Below are positions 8,570 to 16,535 of a DNA stretch of 64,000 nt, piece by piece. A program made the translations under genes and the position numbers. Source of the stretch: Janibacter cremeus (GTDB lineage: Bacteria; Actinomycetota; Actinomycetes; Actinomycetales; Dermatophilaceae); the NCBI RefSeq assembly GCF_013409205.1, contig NZ_JACCAE010000001.1, positions 2,108,001-2,172,000 on the forward strand. Direction: 5' to 3'. Position 1 is the stretch's first letter. Each line of letters starts with the position of its first letter. The notes under the pieces were generated by a model. That model worked only from the letters and a program-made list of their open reading frames with translations, was not told the origin of the DNA and searched no databases.

Positions 8570-10318
8570 TCAGCCCGAGCCGCGGGCGAGCAGTGCCCCG
8601 ACGAAGACCCTCTCGATGTCCTCCGGCGTCTCCGCGATGTAGGAGGTGCCGCCGGTCTCGTCGGCGATCTTCTGCAGGGCCGACGGGTCGGCCTCGCCCA
8701 TGCCGATCGTGATGACCCGGACCGGGCGCTGGGCGTCGTAGCTGTCGTCGAGCTTGTCCAGCAGCTGCTTCAGCGAGAGGCCGCCGTTGGGGTCGTCGTT
8801 CTCCCCGTCGGTGAAGACGACGATCGAGTTGACGTACTCGGGGTCGTAGTCCTCGACCATCTTCTGGTGCGCGGCCCAGATCGTGTCGTACAGCGCGGTG
8901 TCACCGCCGAGCCACTTGTCGCCGTCCTTGACGAGCTGGGCAAGGTGCTCCCGGTGGGTGCCGTCGCCGTGCTCGGAGTTCATCGGCGCGACCGGGGCGA
9001 CCTCCTCGTAGTCCTTGCCGCCCTTGCGGTCGGTGCTGAAGACCCACGCGCCGACCTCGCTGCCTGCGGGCAGCAGGCCGGTGCCCTTGGTGAGCGCGCC
9101 CTGGGTGACGTCCCAGCGGGTCCTGCCCGGGGTGGGACTGGACCACTGCATCGATCCGGACACGTCGATGACGGCGAGCATCCGCATGTCCGTACGCATG
9201 ATGTCCCACTGCTCGACCAGCGCGAGCCGCTCGTTGCGGCCCGGCGCCTCGAGCTGCTCGACCGGGGCAGCCTCCTGGCCCGCGATCGCGGGGCCACGCT
9301 GGCCGTTGGCGTCGCGGAATCCGGCCGCCGTCAGTGACTTGCGCACGTCGATGCTGCCGAGCTCGGTGCGTGCCTTGTCGGCCGCGTCGAGGGACTCGTC
9401 CTTCAGCTCCGGGTTGGTGATCCACGGGTAGTCCAGCGACAGCGTGCCCTGCTCGGGCATCACCGCGCGCAACGGCGGGAGGTCGTCGTGCTCCTCGTTG
9501 AAGGTGGCGATCTCCTGCTCGGACGCGGGGAAGGGCTTGTTCGCCTTCGGATCGCTCTTGTAGTCCTCCAGGAGCTTGTTGACCGACGGTGCGGCGAAGC
9601 GCGAGAGGAAGATCAGCCGCTCGCCGGTCTGCAGGCCGATGCGGCTGGGTTGGCCGATGCGGCTGGCGTGGAAGGCCAGGCGGCTGGCCGTGTCGACGTC
9701 GGGGTTGGCCATCTGCAGGTCGCCCTTGTCGTTGATGACCCGTGTCCAGGACGACGCCTCGCTCGGTGCGCCCTCGGCCTTGGACCCGGCAGCCAGGACG
9801 ATGGGGGAGGAGGCGATGGACTGGCCCTCCAGCCACTGGCCGGGCGTGGAGTCCTGGTCGATCGCGTCGATCCACGTCGAGCTGTCCGGGACCCACACGT
9901 CGGGAGCCATGCCCTCGTTGACGTTCTTGGCCACGGTGGCCGCAGAGGCGGCGTCGACACGGAAGTCGGTGCACTCGCCGGTGACCTTGTCCAGCGCGTC
10001 CTCGAGGGGATCGGCGATCTCCGGAGCAGCGGACACGGCGATCGGCTCCGGGCACGCCGCGCTGCCCTCGTCCTTGCCGAGGACGGCCCAGGCGCCGCCC
10101 AGGCACAGCACGGCGACGAGGAGGACCGCGACCAGCACGATCCACCAGGGCAACCGCCGGCCGCGTCGGTCGCGGTGCAGACTGCGGCGGGTCGTGGCCC
10201 CGGCGGCGGGCTCGCCCTGCGACGAGCGCTCGGACGTGGCCGGCTCCGGTGCAGCCGACGTGGTGGTGTCGTCGTCCCAGAGGTCGCGTCGCCGACCGGG
10301 GCGGTCCTCGGCACTCAT
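8570..10318 (-). CDS. Membrane-anchored solute-binding plus VWA domain protein
   Basis: 582 residues. A charged, disordered N-terminus (1-55) precedes one transmembrane helix (about 57-80). Residues about 90-340 resemble an extracellular solute-binding (SBP_bac_11-like) fold, beginning CPEPIAVSAAPEIADPL and containing PDVWVPDSSTW. Residues about 385-580 form a von Willebrand A domain with an intact MIDAS DVSGSM (DxSxS) and later FTDGENDDP. Proteins of this architecture occur widely in actinobacteria without a settled function. The gene is monocistronic and divergent from the 4-TM gene at 10459. Confidence 0.8.
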   Translation of the reverse strand: MSAEDRPGRRRDLWDDDTTTSAAPEPATSERSSQGEPAAGATTRRSLHRDRRGRRLPWWIVLVAVLLVAVLCLGGAWAVLGKDEGSAACPEPIAVSAAPEIADPLEDALDKVTGECTDFRVDAASAATVAKNVNEGMAPDVWVPDSSTWIDAIDQDSTPGQWLEGQSIASSPIVLAAGSKAEGAPSEASSWTRVINDKGDLQMANPDVDTASRLAFHASRIGQPSRIGLQTGERLIFLSRFAAPSVNKLLEDYKSDPKANKPFPASEQEIATFNEEHDDLPPLRAVMPEQGTLSLDYPWITNPELKDESLDAADKARTELGSIDVRKSLTAAGFRDANGQRGPAIAGQEAAPVEQLEAPGRNERLALVEQWDIMRTDMRMLAVIDVSGSMQWSSPTPGRTRWDVTQGALTKGTGLLPAGSEVGAWVFSTDRKGGKDYEEVAPVAPMNSEHGDGTHREHLAQLVKDGDKWLGGDTALYDTIWAAHQKMVEDYDPEYVNSIVVFTDGENDDPNGGLSLKQLLDKLDDSYDAQRPVRVITIGMGEADPSALQKIADETGGTSYIAETPEDIERVFVGALLARGSG

Positions 10319-10458
10319 GTGTTGCTCTCCTTCGTCACCGGCGGGTCGTCGTCACCAGCCGCGCGCAAGTATGGCCGACAACAGCGCCCGGGTGACGCTG
10401 GTTGTGACCCGTTCGTAGGCAGACGCCACATTCGCTGATGACCTGACATGCTGTTCCC

Positions 10459-10851
10459 ATGACGAATTTCCTCATCCGAACGGCCGTCAACGCCGTGGCC
10501 CTGTGGGTTGCCGCGTGGCTCGTCGACGGCATCGTCCTTGCCGACGACGGCACCACGTTCGCCTCGAAGTTCGCCACGATCGTCCTCGTGGCGCTGATCT
10601 TCGGTGTGGTCAATGCCGTCGTCAAGCCCATTGCCCAGCTGCTCGCGTTTCCTGCCATCGTGCTGACGCTCGGGCTGTTCACCTTCGTGGTCAACGCCTT
10701 CCTGCTGCAGCTGACGGAGTGGATCTCCTCGCCGCTCGGCCTGAGCTTCGTCATCAAGGACTTCTGGTGGGACGCCGTCATCGGTGCCCTCATCGTCACG
10801 ATCGTCTCGATGGTCCTCAGCTGGATCCTGCCCGAGCCGGAGCGCTACTGA
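10459..10851 (+). CDS. Phage holin family IV-like 4-TM membrane protein
   Basis: 130-residue very hydrophobic protein with four predicted helices (about 7-25, 33-52, 58-80, 100-125) and the motif NAVVKPIAQLLAFP typical of the mycobacterial 4TMS holin superfamily IV (YvlD-like). Despite the name these are usually chromosomal housekeeping membrane proteins linked to envelope stress, not phage lysis genes, and no phage gene surrounds this one. ATG start follows a 140-bp divergent intergenic region shared with the VWA gene. Confidence 0.8.
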   Translation: MTNFLIRTAVNAVALWVAAWLVDGIVLADDGTTFASKFATIVLVALIFGVVNAVVKPIAQLLAFPAIVLTLGLFTFVVNAFLLQLTEWISSPLGLSFVIKDFWWDAVIGALIVTIVSMVLSWILPEPERY

Positions 10852-10960
10852 GCCCTCCCGACCGCACCCGGGTCACTCCCCCTTCGCTGGTGCCTGAGTG
10901 GCTGCGGGGGCGGGCCGGTGCCGGGGCAGCCAGGGCCCGTGAGTGGTTAAGGTGCGCTCC

Positions 10961-12031
10961 ATGGAATCCCCCCGGTTGCGCTCCTCCCTCGACCAGGTCC
11001 CGGCGTACGTCGCCGGCAAGCCGCCGACCCCACGTGAGGGGCAGACGGTGTACAAGGTCTCCTCGAACGAGAACCCCTACCCGCCGCTGCCCTCCGTCCT
11101 GGCGGTCATCCGCGAGCGCGCCGTCGAGGTCAACCGCTACCCGGACATGGGCGTCACCGCTCTGACGGATGCGCTCGCCGCCTTCCTCGACGTGCCCCGC
11201 GAGCAGGTCGCGACCGGTACCGGCTCCGTCGGCGTGCTGGCCCAGATCATCCATGCCACGTGCGACGCCGGGGACGAGGTCGTCTTCGCGTGGCGGTCCT
11301 TCGAGGCCTACCCGATCGTCGTGGCCGTCGCCGGAGCCCGGTCGGTGCAGGTGCCGTTGACCGCGGACTTCCGCCACGACCTCGATGCCATGGCGGCCGC
11401 GGTCACCGACCGCACCAAGGTCGTCCTCGTCTGCACGCCCAACAACCCCACCGGCCCGTCGGTCACCCACACCGAGCTGCAGGACTTCATCGCCAAGGTC
11501 CCCTCCCACGTGCTGGTCGTCGTCGACGAGGCCTATCTGGAGTTCGTCGACGGCCGGGACGCGGTCGACGGGCCGGCGCTGCACCGGGAGCACCCCAACG
11601 TCGTCCTCCTGCGGACCTTCTCCAAGGCCTACGGGCTGGCCGGCCTGCGGGTCGGGTACGCGGTGGCGGCCGAGCCGGTGGCCGAGGCGCTGCGCAAGAC
11701 CGCGACCCCCTTCGGCGTCAACCACCTCGCGCAGGCCGCGGCCGTGGCGTCGTTGGCGGCGAAGGGAGAGCTGGACGAGCGCGTCCAGCAGATCGTCGCC
11801 GAGCGGTCCCGGGTGGTCGACGCACTGCGCGCGGCCGGGTGGGACGTGCCGCAGAGTCAGGCGAACTTCGTGTGGTTCCCGCTGGGGGAGCGCACTGCGG
11901 ACTTCGTCGCGGCGTGCGATGCGGCCGGTCTGTCCGTGCGGCCCTACGGCACCGACGGTGTGCGCGTGACCATCGGGGAGCCCGAGGCCAACGACCGACT
12001 GATCGGGGTGGCCGCGGCCTTCCGGCGCTGA
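10961..12031 (+). CDS. PLP aminotransferase of the HisC/Pat type
   Basis: 356-residue fold-type I aminotransferase. Visible motifs are [11 protein letters not shown] near the N-terminus, the glycine-rich [32 protein letters not shown] and the PLP-lysine motif [18 protein letters not shown]. It converts L-histidinol phosphate/imidazole-acetol phosphate with glutamate, or in the Pat subgroup interconverts aromatic amino acids and their keto acids. No his or aro genes adjoin it, which favours the stand-alone aromatic (Pat) role, but sequence alone does not separate the two. The ATG at 10961 (MESPRL) is preferred over an in-frame GTG at 10943. Confidence 0.85.
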   Translation: MESPRLRSSLDQVPAYVAGKPPTPREGQTVYKVSSNENPYPPLPSVLAVIRERAVEVNRYPDMGVTALTDALAAFLDVPREQVATGTGSVGVLAQIIHATCDAGDEVVFAWRSFEAYPIVVAVAGARSVQVPLTADFRHDLDAMAAAVTDRTKVVLVCTPNNPTGPSVTHTELQDFIAKVPSHVLVVVDEAYLEFVDGRDAVDGPALHREHPNVVLLRTFSKAYGLAGLRVGYAVAAEPVAEALRKTATPFGVNHLAQAAAVASLAAKGELDERVQQIVAERSRVVDALRAAGWDVPQSQANFVWFPLGERTADFVAACDAAGLSVRPYGTDGVRVTIGEPEANDRLIGVAAAFRR

Positions 12032-12073
12032 GCACCCGCGCGCGTTTGGGCGTCCAGCCAGTGAGACGCTAGG

Positions 12074-12086
12074 TTGGCACTGCCAA
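12074..12086. promoter_or_regulatory. 13-nt inverted repeat upstream of the E1/E2 operon
   Basis: TTGGCA-C-TGCCAA is a perfect 6-bp dyad with a one-base centre, located about 120 nt upstream of the E1alpha start in a 171-bp intergenic region. Its size and symmetry fit a dimeric repressor or activator site for the dehydrogenase operon; no regulator gene is adjacent, so the binding protein is unknown. Confidence 0.3.
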
Positions 12087-12202
12087 GATTCTGTGGTCCC
12101 GGTCACAAGCCGTCCCGCAGCCGAATGATGCGCCGGTGACGGCGCACCTCACCGCCGCGGCACGGGGCGACCCCCCGGGACGTGGAGCGAAGGGAGCATC
12201 AG

Positions 12203-13438
12203 TTGAGCGACAACGAGGTCGCCGGGCACGCCCGGTCCCGCATGGAGGGGGCATTCCAGCCCTCACCCGAGATGGGGCCCACGCCCCCTTCGCAGATCTA
12301 CGGACACTTCTCCGACGAGAACCCCGAGATGGTGCAGTTCGTCGATGCGGACGGCAACCGGCTGGAGACCAACGAGACCAACGCTCCCTACGCGAAGATC
12401 GTCGAGGAGATGACCAGCGAGGACGCGCGGATCATCTACCGCGACCTGGTCCTGGTACGCCGCATCGACGCCGAGGGTTTCGCCCTCCAGCGCCAGGGAG
12501 AGCTCGGGCTGTGGCCCAGCCTCTTCGGCCAGGAGGCCGCGCAGGTCGGCGCCGGCCGTGCGCTGCGCGAGCAGGACTACGCCTTCCCCGGCTACCGCGA
12601 GCACGGCGTCGCCTGGTGCCGCGGCGTGCCGCCGGAGAACCTCCTCGGGATGTTCCGCGGGGTCAACCACGGTGGGTGGGACTCCAACGAGAACAACTTC
12701 CACCTGTACACGATCGTCATCGGCAACCAGATGCTGCACGCGACCGGCTACGCCATGGGCATCGCCGCCGACGGTGACATGGGCACCGGTGACCCGGACC
12801 GGGACGCGGCCGTGATGGCCTTCACCGGTGACGGCGGCACGAGCCAGGGCGACTTCAACGAGGCGCTGGTCTTCGCGGCCGTGGCCAACGCGCCGTGCGT
12901 GTTCTTCGTGCAGAACAACCAGTGGGCGATCTCCGAGCCCAACGAGAAGCAGTTCATCATCCCGCCGTACCAGCGCGCCCGTGGCTTCGGCTTCCCCGGC
13001 GTGCTCGTCGACGGCAACGACCCGCTGGCCACCTACGCCGTGGCCAAGGACGCCCTGGACAAGGCCCGCTCCGGCCAGGGACCCACTCTCATCGAGGCCT
13101 ACACCTACCGGATGGGCGCGCACACGACGTCCGACGACCCGAGCAAGTACCGCAGCAGCGCCGAGGTCGAGATCTGGAAGGAGAAGGACCCGATCAAGCG
13201 CATGCGCGGATTCATGACCGAGCGCGGCCACGCCGACGAGGAGTTCTTCGACGCCATCGACGCCGAGGCCGACGAGATCGCTGCCCGCGTACGCAAGGCC
13301 TGCCAGGAGATGCCCGACCCGGAGCTGCCGACGATGTTCGACCAGCAGTACACCGAGCACCACCCCCTGGTGGAGGCCGAGCGCGAGGAGTTCCTCGCCT
13401 ACCACGCCGGCTTCGCCGAGGAAGGAGACCAGGCATGA
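12203..13438 (+). CDS. pdhA: 2-oxoacid (branched-chain/pyruvate) dehydrogenase E1 alpha
   Basis: 411-residue thiamine-diphosphate E1 alpha subunit. The ThDP motif GDGGTSQGDFNEALVFAAV...NN is present, and the phosphorylation-loop-like segment YRMGAHTTSDDPSKYR is typical of E1 alpha. It decarboxylates a 2-oxoacid and transfers the acyl group to lipoyl-E2. Actinobacteria generally use homodimeric AceE for pyruvate, so an alpha/beta E1 such as this is more likely a branched-chain 2-oxoacid dehydrogenase, though databases call it PdhA. The start is TTG at 12203 (SDNEVAGHA), supported by GAAGGGA 6-8 nt upstream; the in-frame GTG at 12182 lacks such a site. First gene of a three-gene operon. Confidence 0.88.
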   Translation: MSDNEVAGHARSRMEGAFQPSPEMGPTPPSQIYGHFSDENPEMVQFVDADGNRLETNETNAPYAKIVEEMTSEDARIIYRDLVLVRRIDAEGFALQRQGELGLWPSLFGQEAAQVGAGRALREQDYAFPGYREHGVAWCRGVPPENLLGMFRGVNHGGWDSNENNFHLYTIVIGNQMLHATGYAMGIAADGDMGTGDPDRDAAVMAFTGDGGTSQGDFNEALVFAAVANAPCVFFVQNNQWAISEPNEKQFIIPPYQRARGFGFPGVLVDGNDPLATYAVAKDALDKARSGQGPTLIEAYTYRMGAHTTSDDPSKYRSSAEVEIWKEKDPIKRMRGFMTERGHADEEFFDAIDAEADEIAARVRKACQEMPDPELPTMFDQQYTEHHPLVEAEREEFLAYHAGFAEEGDQA

Positions 13439-14424
13439 GCGGCACCCGACTCAGTCTCGCCAAGGGCCTGAACGCCGGTCTGCGGCGCGCGATGGACAAG
13501 GACCCCAAGGTCGTGCTGATGGGGCAGGACGTCGGCAAGCTCGGTGGCGTCTTCCGCATCACCGAGGGCCTGCAGAAGGACTTCGGCGACCACCGCGTCA
13601 TGGACACCCCGCTCGCCGAGTCCGGCATCGTCGGCTCCGCGATCGGTCTGGCCCTGCGCGGCTACCGCCCCGTCGTGGAGATCCAGTTCGACGGCTTCGT
13701 CTACCCGGCCTTCGACCAGATCGTCTCCCAGGTGGCCAAGATGCACGCCCGCTCGCTCGGGCACCTCAAGCTGCCGATGGTCATCCGCATCCCCTGCGGC
13801 GGCGGCATCGGCGCGGTCGAGCACCACAGCGAGTCCAACGAGGCCTACTTCGCGCACACCGCCGGCCTGCGGGTGGTCACCTGCAGCAACGCCGCCGACG
13901 GCTACTGGATGATCCAGCAGGCGATCGAGTCCGACGACCCGGTGATCTTCTTCGAGCCCAAGCGCCGATACCACGAGCGCGGCGAGACCGGGATCGACGA
14001 AGAGGGTGCCCCTGAGCTCGGTCTGTACGACGCCCGCGTGGTCCGAGAGGGCACGGACGCGACGCTGCTGTGCTACGGCCCGATGGTCAAGACCTGCCGG
14101 CAGGCGGCCGAGGCCGCCGCGGAGGAGGGGCGCAACCTCGAGGTCATCGACCTGCGCACCCTCAGCCCGCTGGACCTGCCGACGATCATGGAGTCGGTGA
14201 AGAAGACCCGGCGCGCGGTCATCGTCCACGAGGCGCAGACCTTCGTCGGGCTCGGCGCGGAGATCGCGGCCCGGATCCAGGAGGAGTGCTTCTACCACCT
14301 CGAGGCGCCGGTGCTGCGGGTCGGGGGCTACAACATCCCCTACCCACCGAGCCGCTTCGAGGAGGAGTTCCTCCCGACCCTCGACCGTGTCCTCGACGCC
14401 GTCGACCGTTCGCTCGCGCACTGA
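13435..14424 (+). CDS. pdhB: 2-oxoacid dehydrogenase E1 beta
   Basis: 329-residue E1 beta subunit, partner of the preceding alpha subunit in the alpha2beta2 E1. It has the family hallmarks LMGQDVGKLGGVFRIT, TPLAESGIVGSAIGLAL, EIQFDGFVYPAFDQI and the C-terminal transketolase domain with HEAQTFVGLGAEIAARI. ATG at 13435 overlaps the E1 alpha stop by 4 nt (ATGA). The complex oxidatively decarboxylates 2-oxoacids to acyl-CoA in the cytosol. Confidence 0.92.
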   Translation: MSGTRLSLAKGLNAGLRRAMDKDPKVVLMGQDVGKLGGVFRITEGLQKDFGDHRVMDTPLAESGIVGSAIGLALRGYRPVVEIQFDGFVYPAFDQIVSQVAKMHARSLGHLKLPMVIRIPCGGGIGAVEHHSESNEAYFAHTAGLRVVTCSNAADGYWMIQQAIESDDPVIFFEPKRRYHERGETGIDEEGAPELGLYDARVVREGTDATLLCYGPMVKTCRQAAEAAAEEGRNLEVIDLRTLSPLDLPTIMESVKKTRRAVIVHEAQTFVGLGAEIAARIQEECFYHLEAPVLRVGGYNIPYPPSRFEEEFLPTLDRVLDAVDRSLAH

Positions 14425-14438
14425 CCAGGAGGACCGAA

Positions 14439-15842
14439 GTGGCCGTGAAGAACTTCAACCTGCCCGACCCCGGCGAGGGACTGACGGAGGCCGACGTGGT
14501 CTCCTGGAAGGTCCAGCCCGGTGACACCGTCACCGTCAACCAGATCATCATCGAGGTCGAGACCGCCAAGTCCCTCGTCGAGCTGCCGATCCCCTTCGCG
14601 GGCAAGATCACCGAGCTGCTCGTCGCCGAGGGTGACACCGTTGACGTGGGCGCCCCGATCATCAGCGTCGAGGTCGAGGGCAGCGAGCCCGCGGCCGACC
14701 CGACGGGTGACGCGCCCGCCGCCGAGGCGGACGAGGCCGGTGAGTCGAGCGGACCCAACCTCGTCGGTTACGGCGCCAAGGCCGGCAGCACCCGTCGCCG
14801 CGCTCGCAAGGGCTCGGCTCCGGCGACCGCCGACCCGGCTGCTGGGGCCCCTGGGACGTCTGAGCCCGCCGCTCCGGCTGCCCCTGCCGCGGCTGCTCCT
14901 GCCCCGGCCGAGCCGCTGAGCCCGCAGGCGACCCGGGCCCTGGCCAAACCGCCGGTGCGCAAGCTCGCCAAGGACCTCGGCGTCGACCTGCAGTCGATCA
15001 CCCCGACCGGCGAAGGGGGCATCGTCACCCGCGCCGACGTGGAGACGGCGTCCTCCGGTGCCTCGGGGGACGGTGCCGCCGCGGCCGGTGCAGTCGCACC
15101 CCAGGACACCGCCATCGCCGATGGACCCGCGCAGAGCCGGGTGCCGATCAAGGGCGTACGCAAGGCGACGGCGGAGGCGATGGTCTCCTCGGCGTTCACC
15201 GCGCCGCACGTGAGCGAGTTCGTCACCGTCGATGTCACGGCGATGATGGAGATGGTCGAGCGGCTCAAGGGCGACCGGTCCTTCAAGGACGTCAAGGTCA
15301 CGCCGTTGCTCGTCGTCGCCAAGGCCTTCACCCTGGCGCTGCGCCGGCACGCGCAGGCCAATGCCAGCTGGGACGGTGCCGCGCAGGAGATCGTCTACCA
15401 CCGCGACGTCAACCTCGGCATCGCCGCGGCGACTCCTCGTGGGCTGCTCGTGCCCAACATCAAGGCCGCCGACCGGCTCTCGCTGCACGACCTCGCCGGC
15501 GCGCTGGGTGACCTCGTCGCCACCGCGCGCGACGGGAAGACGCAGCCCGCCGACCTGGGTGGTGGCACCGCGACGATCACCAACGTCGGCGTCTTCGGCG
15601 TCGACACCGGCACCCCGATCCTCAACCCGGGCGAGGCCGTCATCCTCGCCTTCGGTGCGGTCCGGCGGACGCCGTGGGTGGTCACCGCTGCCGACGGGAG
15701 CGAGTCGATCGAGCCGCGCTGGGTCACCCAGCTCGCGCTCTCCTTCGACCACCGGCTCGTCGACGGGGAGCTCGGCAGCATCCTGCTCGCCGACGTTGCG
15801 GCGCTGCTGCACGACCCGGGCACGGCCTTCCTCTGGGCGTGA
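14439..15842 (+). CDS. pdhC: Dihydrolipoamide acyltransferase (E2) of 2-oxoacid dehydrogenase
   Basis: 467 residues with one lipoyl domain (1-78; lipoylated Lys in VETAKSLVE), an Ala/Pro-rich linker (about 80-165), a peripheral subunit-binding domain (PPVRKLAKDLGVDL...GEGGIVTRADV, about 168-205) and a C-terminal catalytic domain ending with the active-site motif SFDHRLVDGE (HxxxDG). Start GTG at 14439 follows AGGAGGA at 14427-14433. It lies 14 nt after E1 beta. No E3 (lpd) gene is in the operon, so a shared dihydrolipoamide dehydrogenase elsewhere must complete the cycle. Confidence 0.93.
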   Translation: MAVKNFNLPDPGEGLTEADVVSWKVQPGDTVTVNQIIIEVETAKSLVELPIPFAGKITELLVAEGDTVDVGAPIISVEVEGSEPAADPTGDAPAAEADEAGESSGPNLVGYGAKAGSTRRRARKGSAPATADPAAGAPGTSEPAAPAAPAAAAPAPAEPLSPQATRALAKPPVRKLAKDLGVDLQSITPTGEGGIVTRADVETASSGASGDGAAAAGAVAPQDTAIADGPAQSRVPIKGVRKATAEAMVSSAFTAPHVSEFVTVDVTAMMEMVERLKGDRSFKDVKVTPLLVVAKAFTLALRRHAQANASWDGAAQEIVYHRDVNLGIAAATPRGLLVPNIKAADRLSLHDLAGALGDLVATARDGKTQPADLGGGTATITNVGVFGVDTGTPILNPGEAVILAFGAVRRTPWVVTAADGSESIEPRWVTQLALSFDHRLVDGELGSILLADVAALLHDPGTAFLWA

Positions 15843-15893
15843 CGTCGTCGGTCCGCTGACTCACGTGGGTGGTGCTGGCGAAGGACAGGAGTG

Positions 15894-15926
15894 GCACTCG
15901 GCGCACCCGTCCGCATGGCCGAGTGC
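15894..15926. terminator. Weak hairpin between convergent E2 and marR genes
   Basis: An 8-bp perfect stem GCACTCGG/CCGAGTGC with a 17-nt loop sits between two convergent genes (E2 ends 15842, MarR ends 16010). There is no T tract, so it may be only a weak bidirectional terminator. Nothing else is visible in this 167-bp gap. Confidence 0.35.
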
Positions 15927-16009
15927 ATCGCTCACCCGGGTGCAGGGTGCGGACGGCGGCCTGAGCCGTGCCACCCCTGCTCTGCGCCCGCTCCCGGGCC
16001 GACCGGTGC

Positions 16010-16453
16010 TCAGGGGTGGTGGCGCTGGTCCGCCGCGACGGTGTCGCAGAAGCGGTCGAGGTAGTGGATGAAGGTGGCCACGTCCTCATTCGGCCAGTCC
16101 GAGAGCAGCTCGACGAACCATGCCTCGCGGCGGGCGACCAGTTCGTCGAGGACCGCGTGTCCCTCGTCGGACAGGGCGACGAGCTGGGCGCGCCTGTCCT
16201 GCGGGTCCGGTACCTTCTCGACGAGGCCGAGCGCGGTCAGGTGGCTGACCTGGCGGCTGACGGTCGAGGCGTCGGAGATGTTGCGCTCCGCGATGTCGCC
16301 GACCCGGGCCGGTTCATCGCGGAGCGCGATGAGGACGGCGTGGTGGCTCGGCTCGAGTGCTGGGTGCACCCGAGGCGCACGGGCGCGGGTGGCGTGCAGC
16401 ATGCGCAACATTCGGATGACGCTGACGCTGAGCTGGCCTGCAGGCACGGACAC
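16010..16453 (-). CDS. MarR family transcriptional regulator
   Basis: 147-residue winged-helix regulator: helix-turn-helix around ARVGDIAERNISDASTVSRQVSHLTALGLVEK followed by the beta-wing VPDPQDRRAQLVALSDEG. Start GTG at 16453 is set by a perfect AGGAGG 6 nt upstream; a longer in-frame ATG at 16537 would overlap the divergent gene's start. It is divergently transcribed from the CopD-CtaG gene (82-bp gap), the usual arrangement for a MarR repressor and its target. Ligand unknown. Confidence 0.85.
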   Translation of the reverse strand: MSVPAGQLSVSVIRMLRMLHATRARAPRVHPALEPSHHAVLIALRDEPARVGDIAERNISDASTVSRQVSHLTALGLVEKVPDPQDRRAQLVALSDEGHAVLDELVARREAWFVELLSDWPNEDVATFIHYLDRFCDTVAADQRHHP

Positions 16454-16535
16454 GCGGTGCCTCCTGACGGTTGGTTGACGGTGCTGGAGCACACCGGGGA
16501 CGGACTCTTCAGGTGCGTTGCCTAGATTAGACGTC

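Noticed and set aside
10459..10851. Prophage holin
   Set aside because: The family IV name is historical; no endolysin, capsid or integrase gene is nearby.
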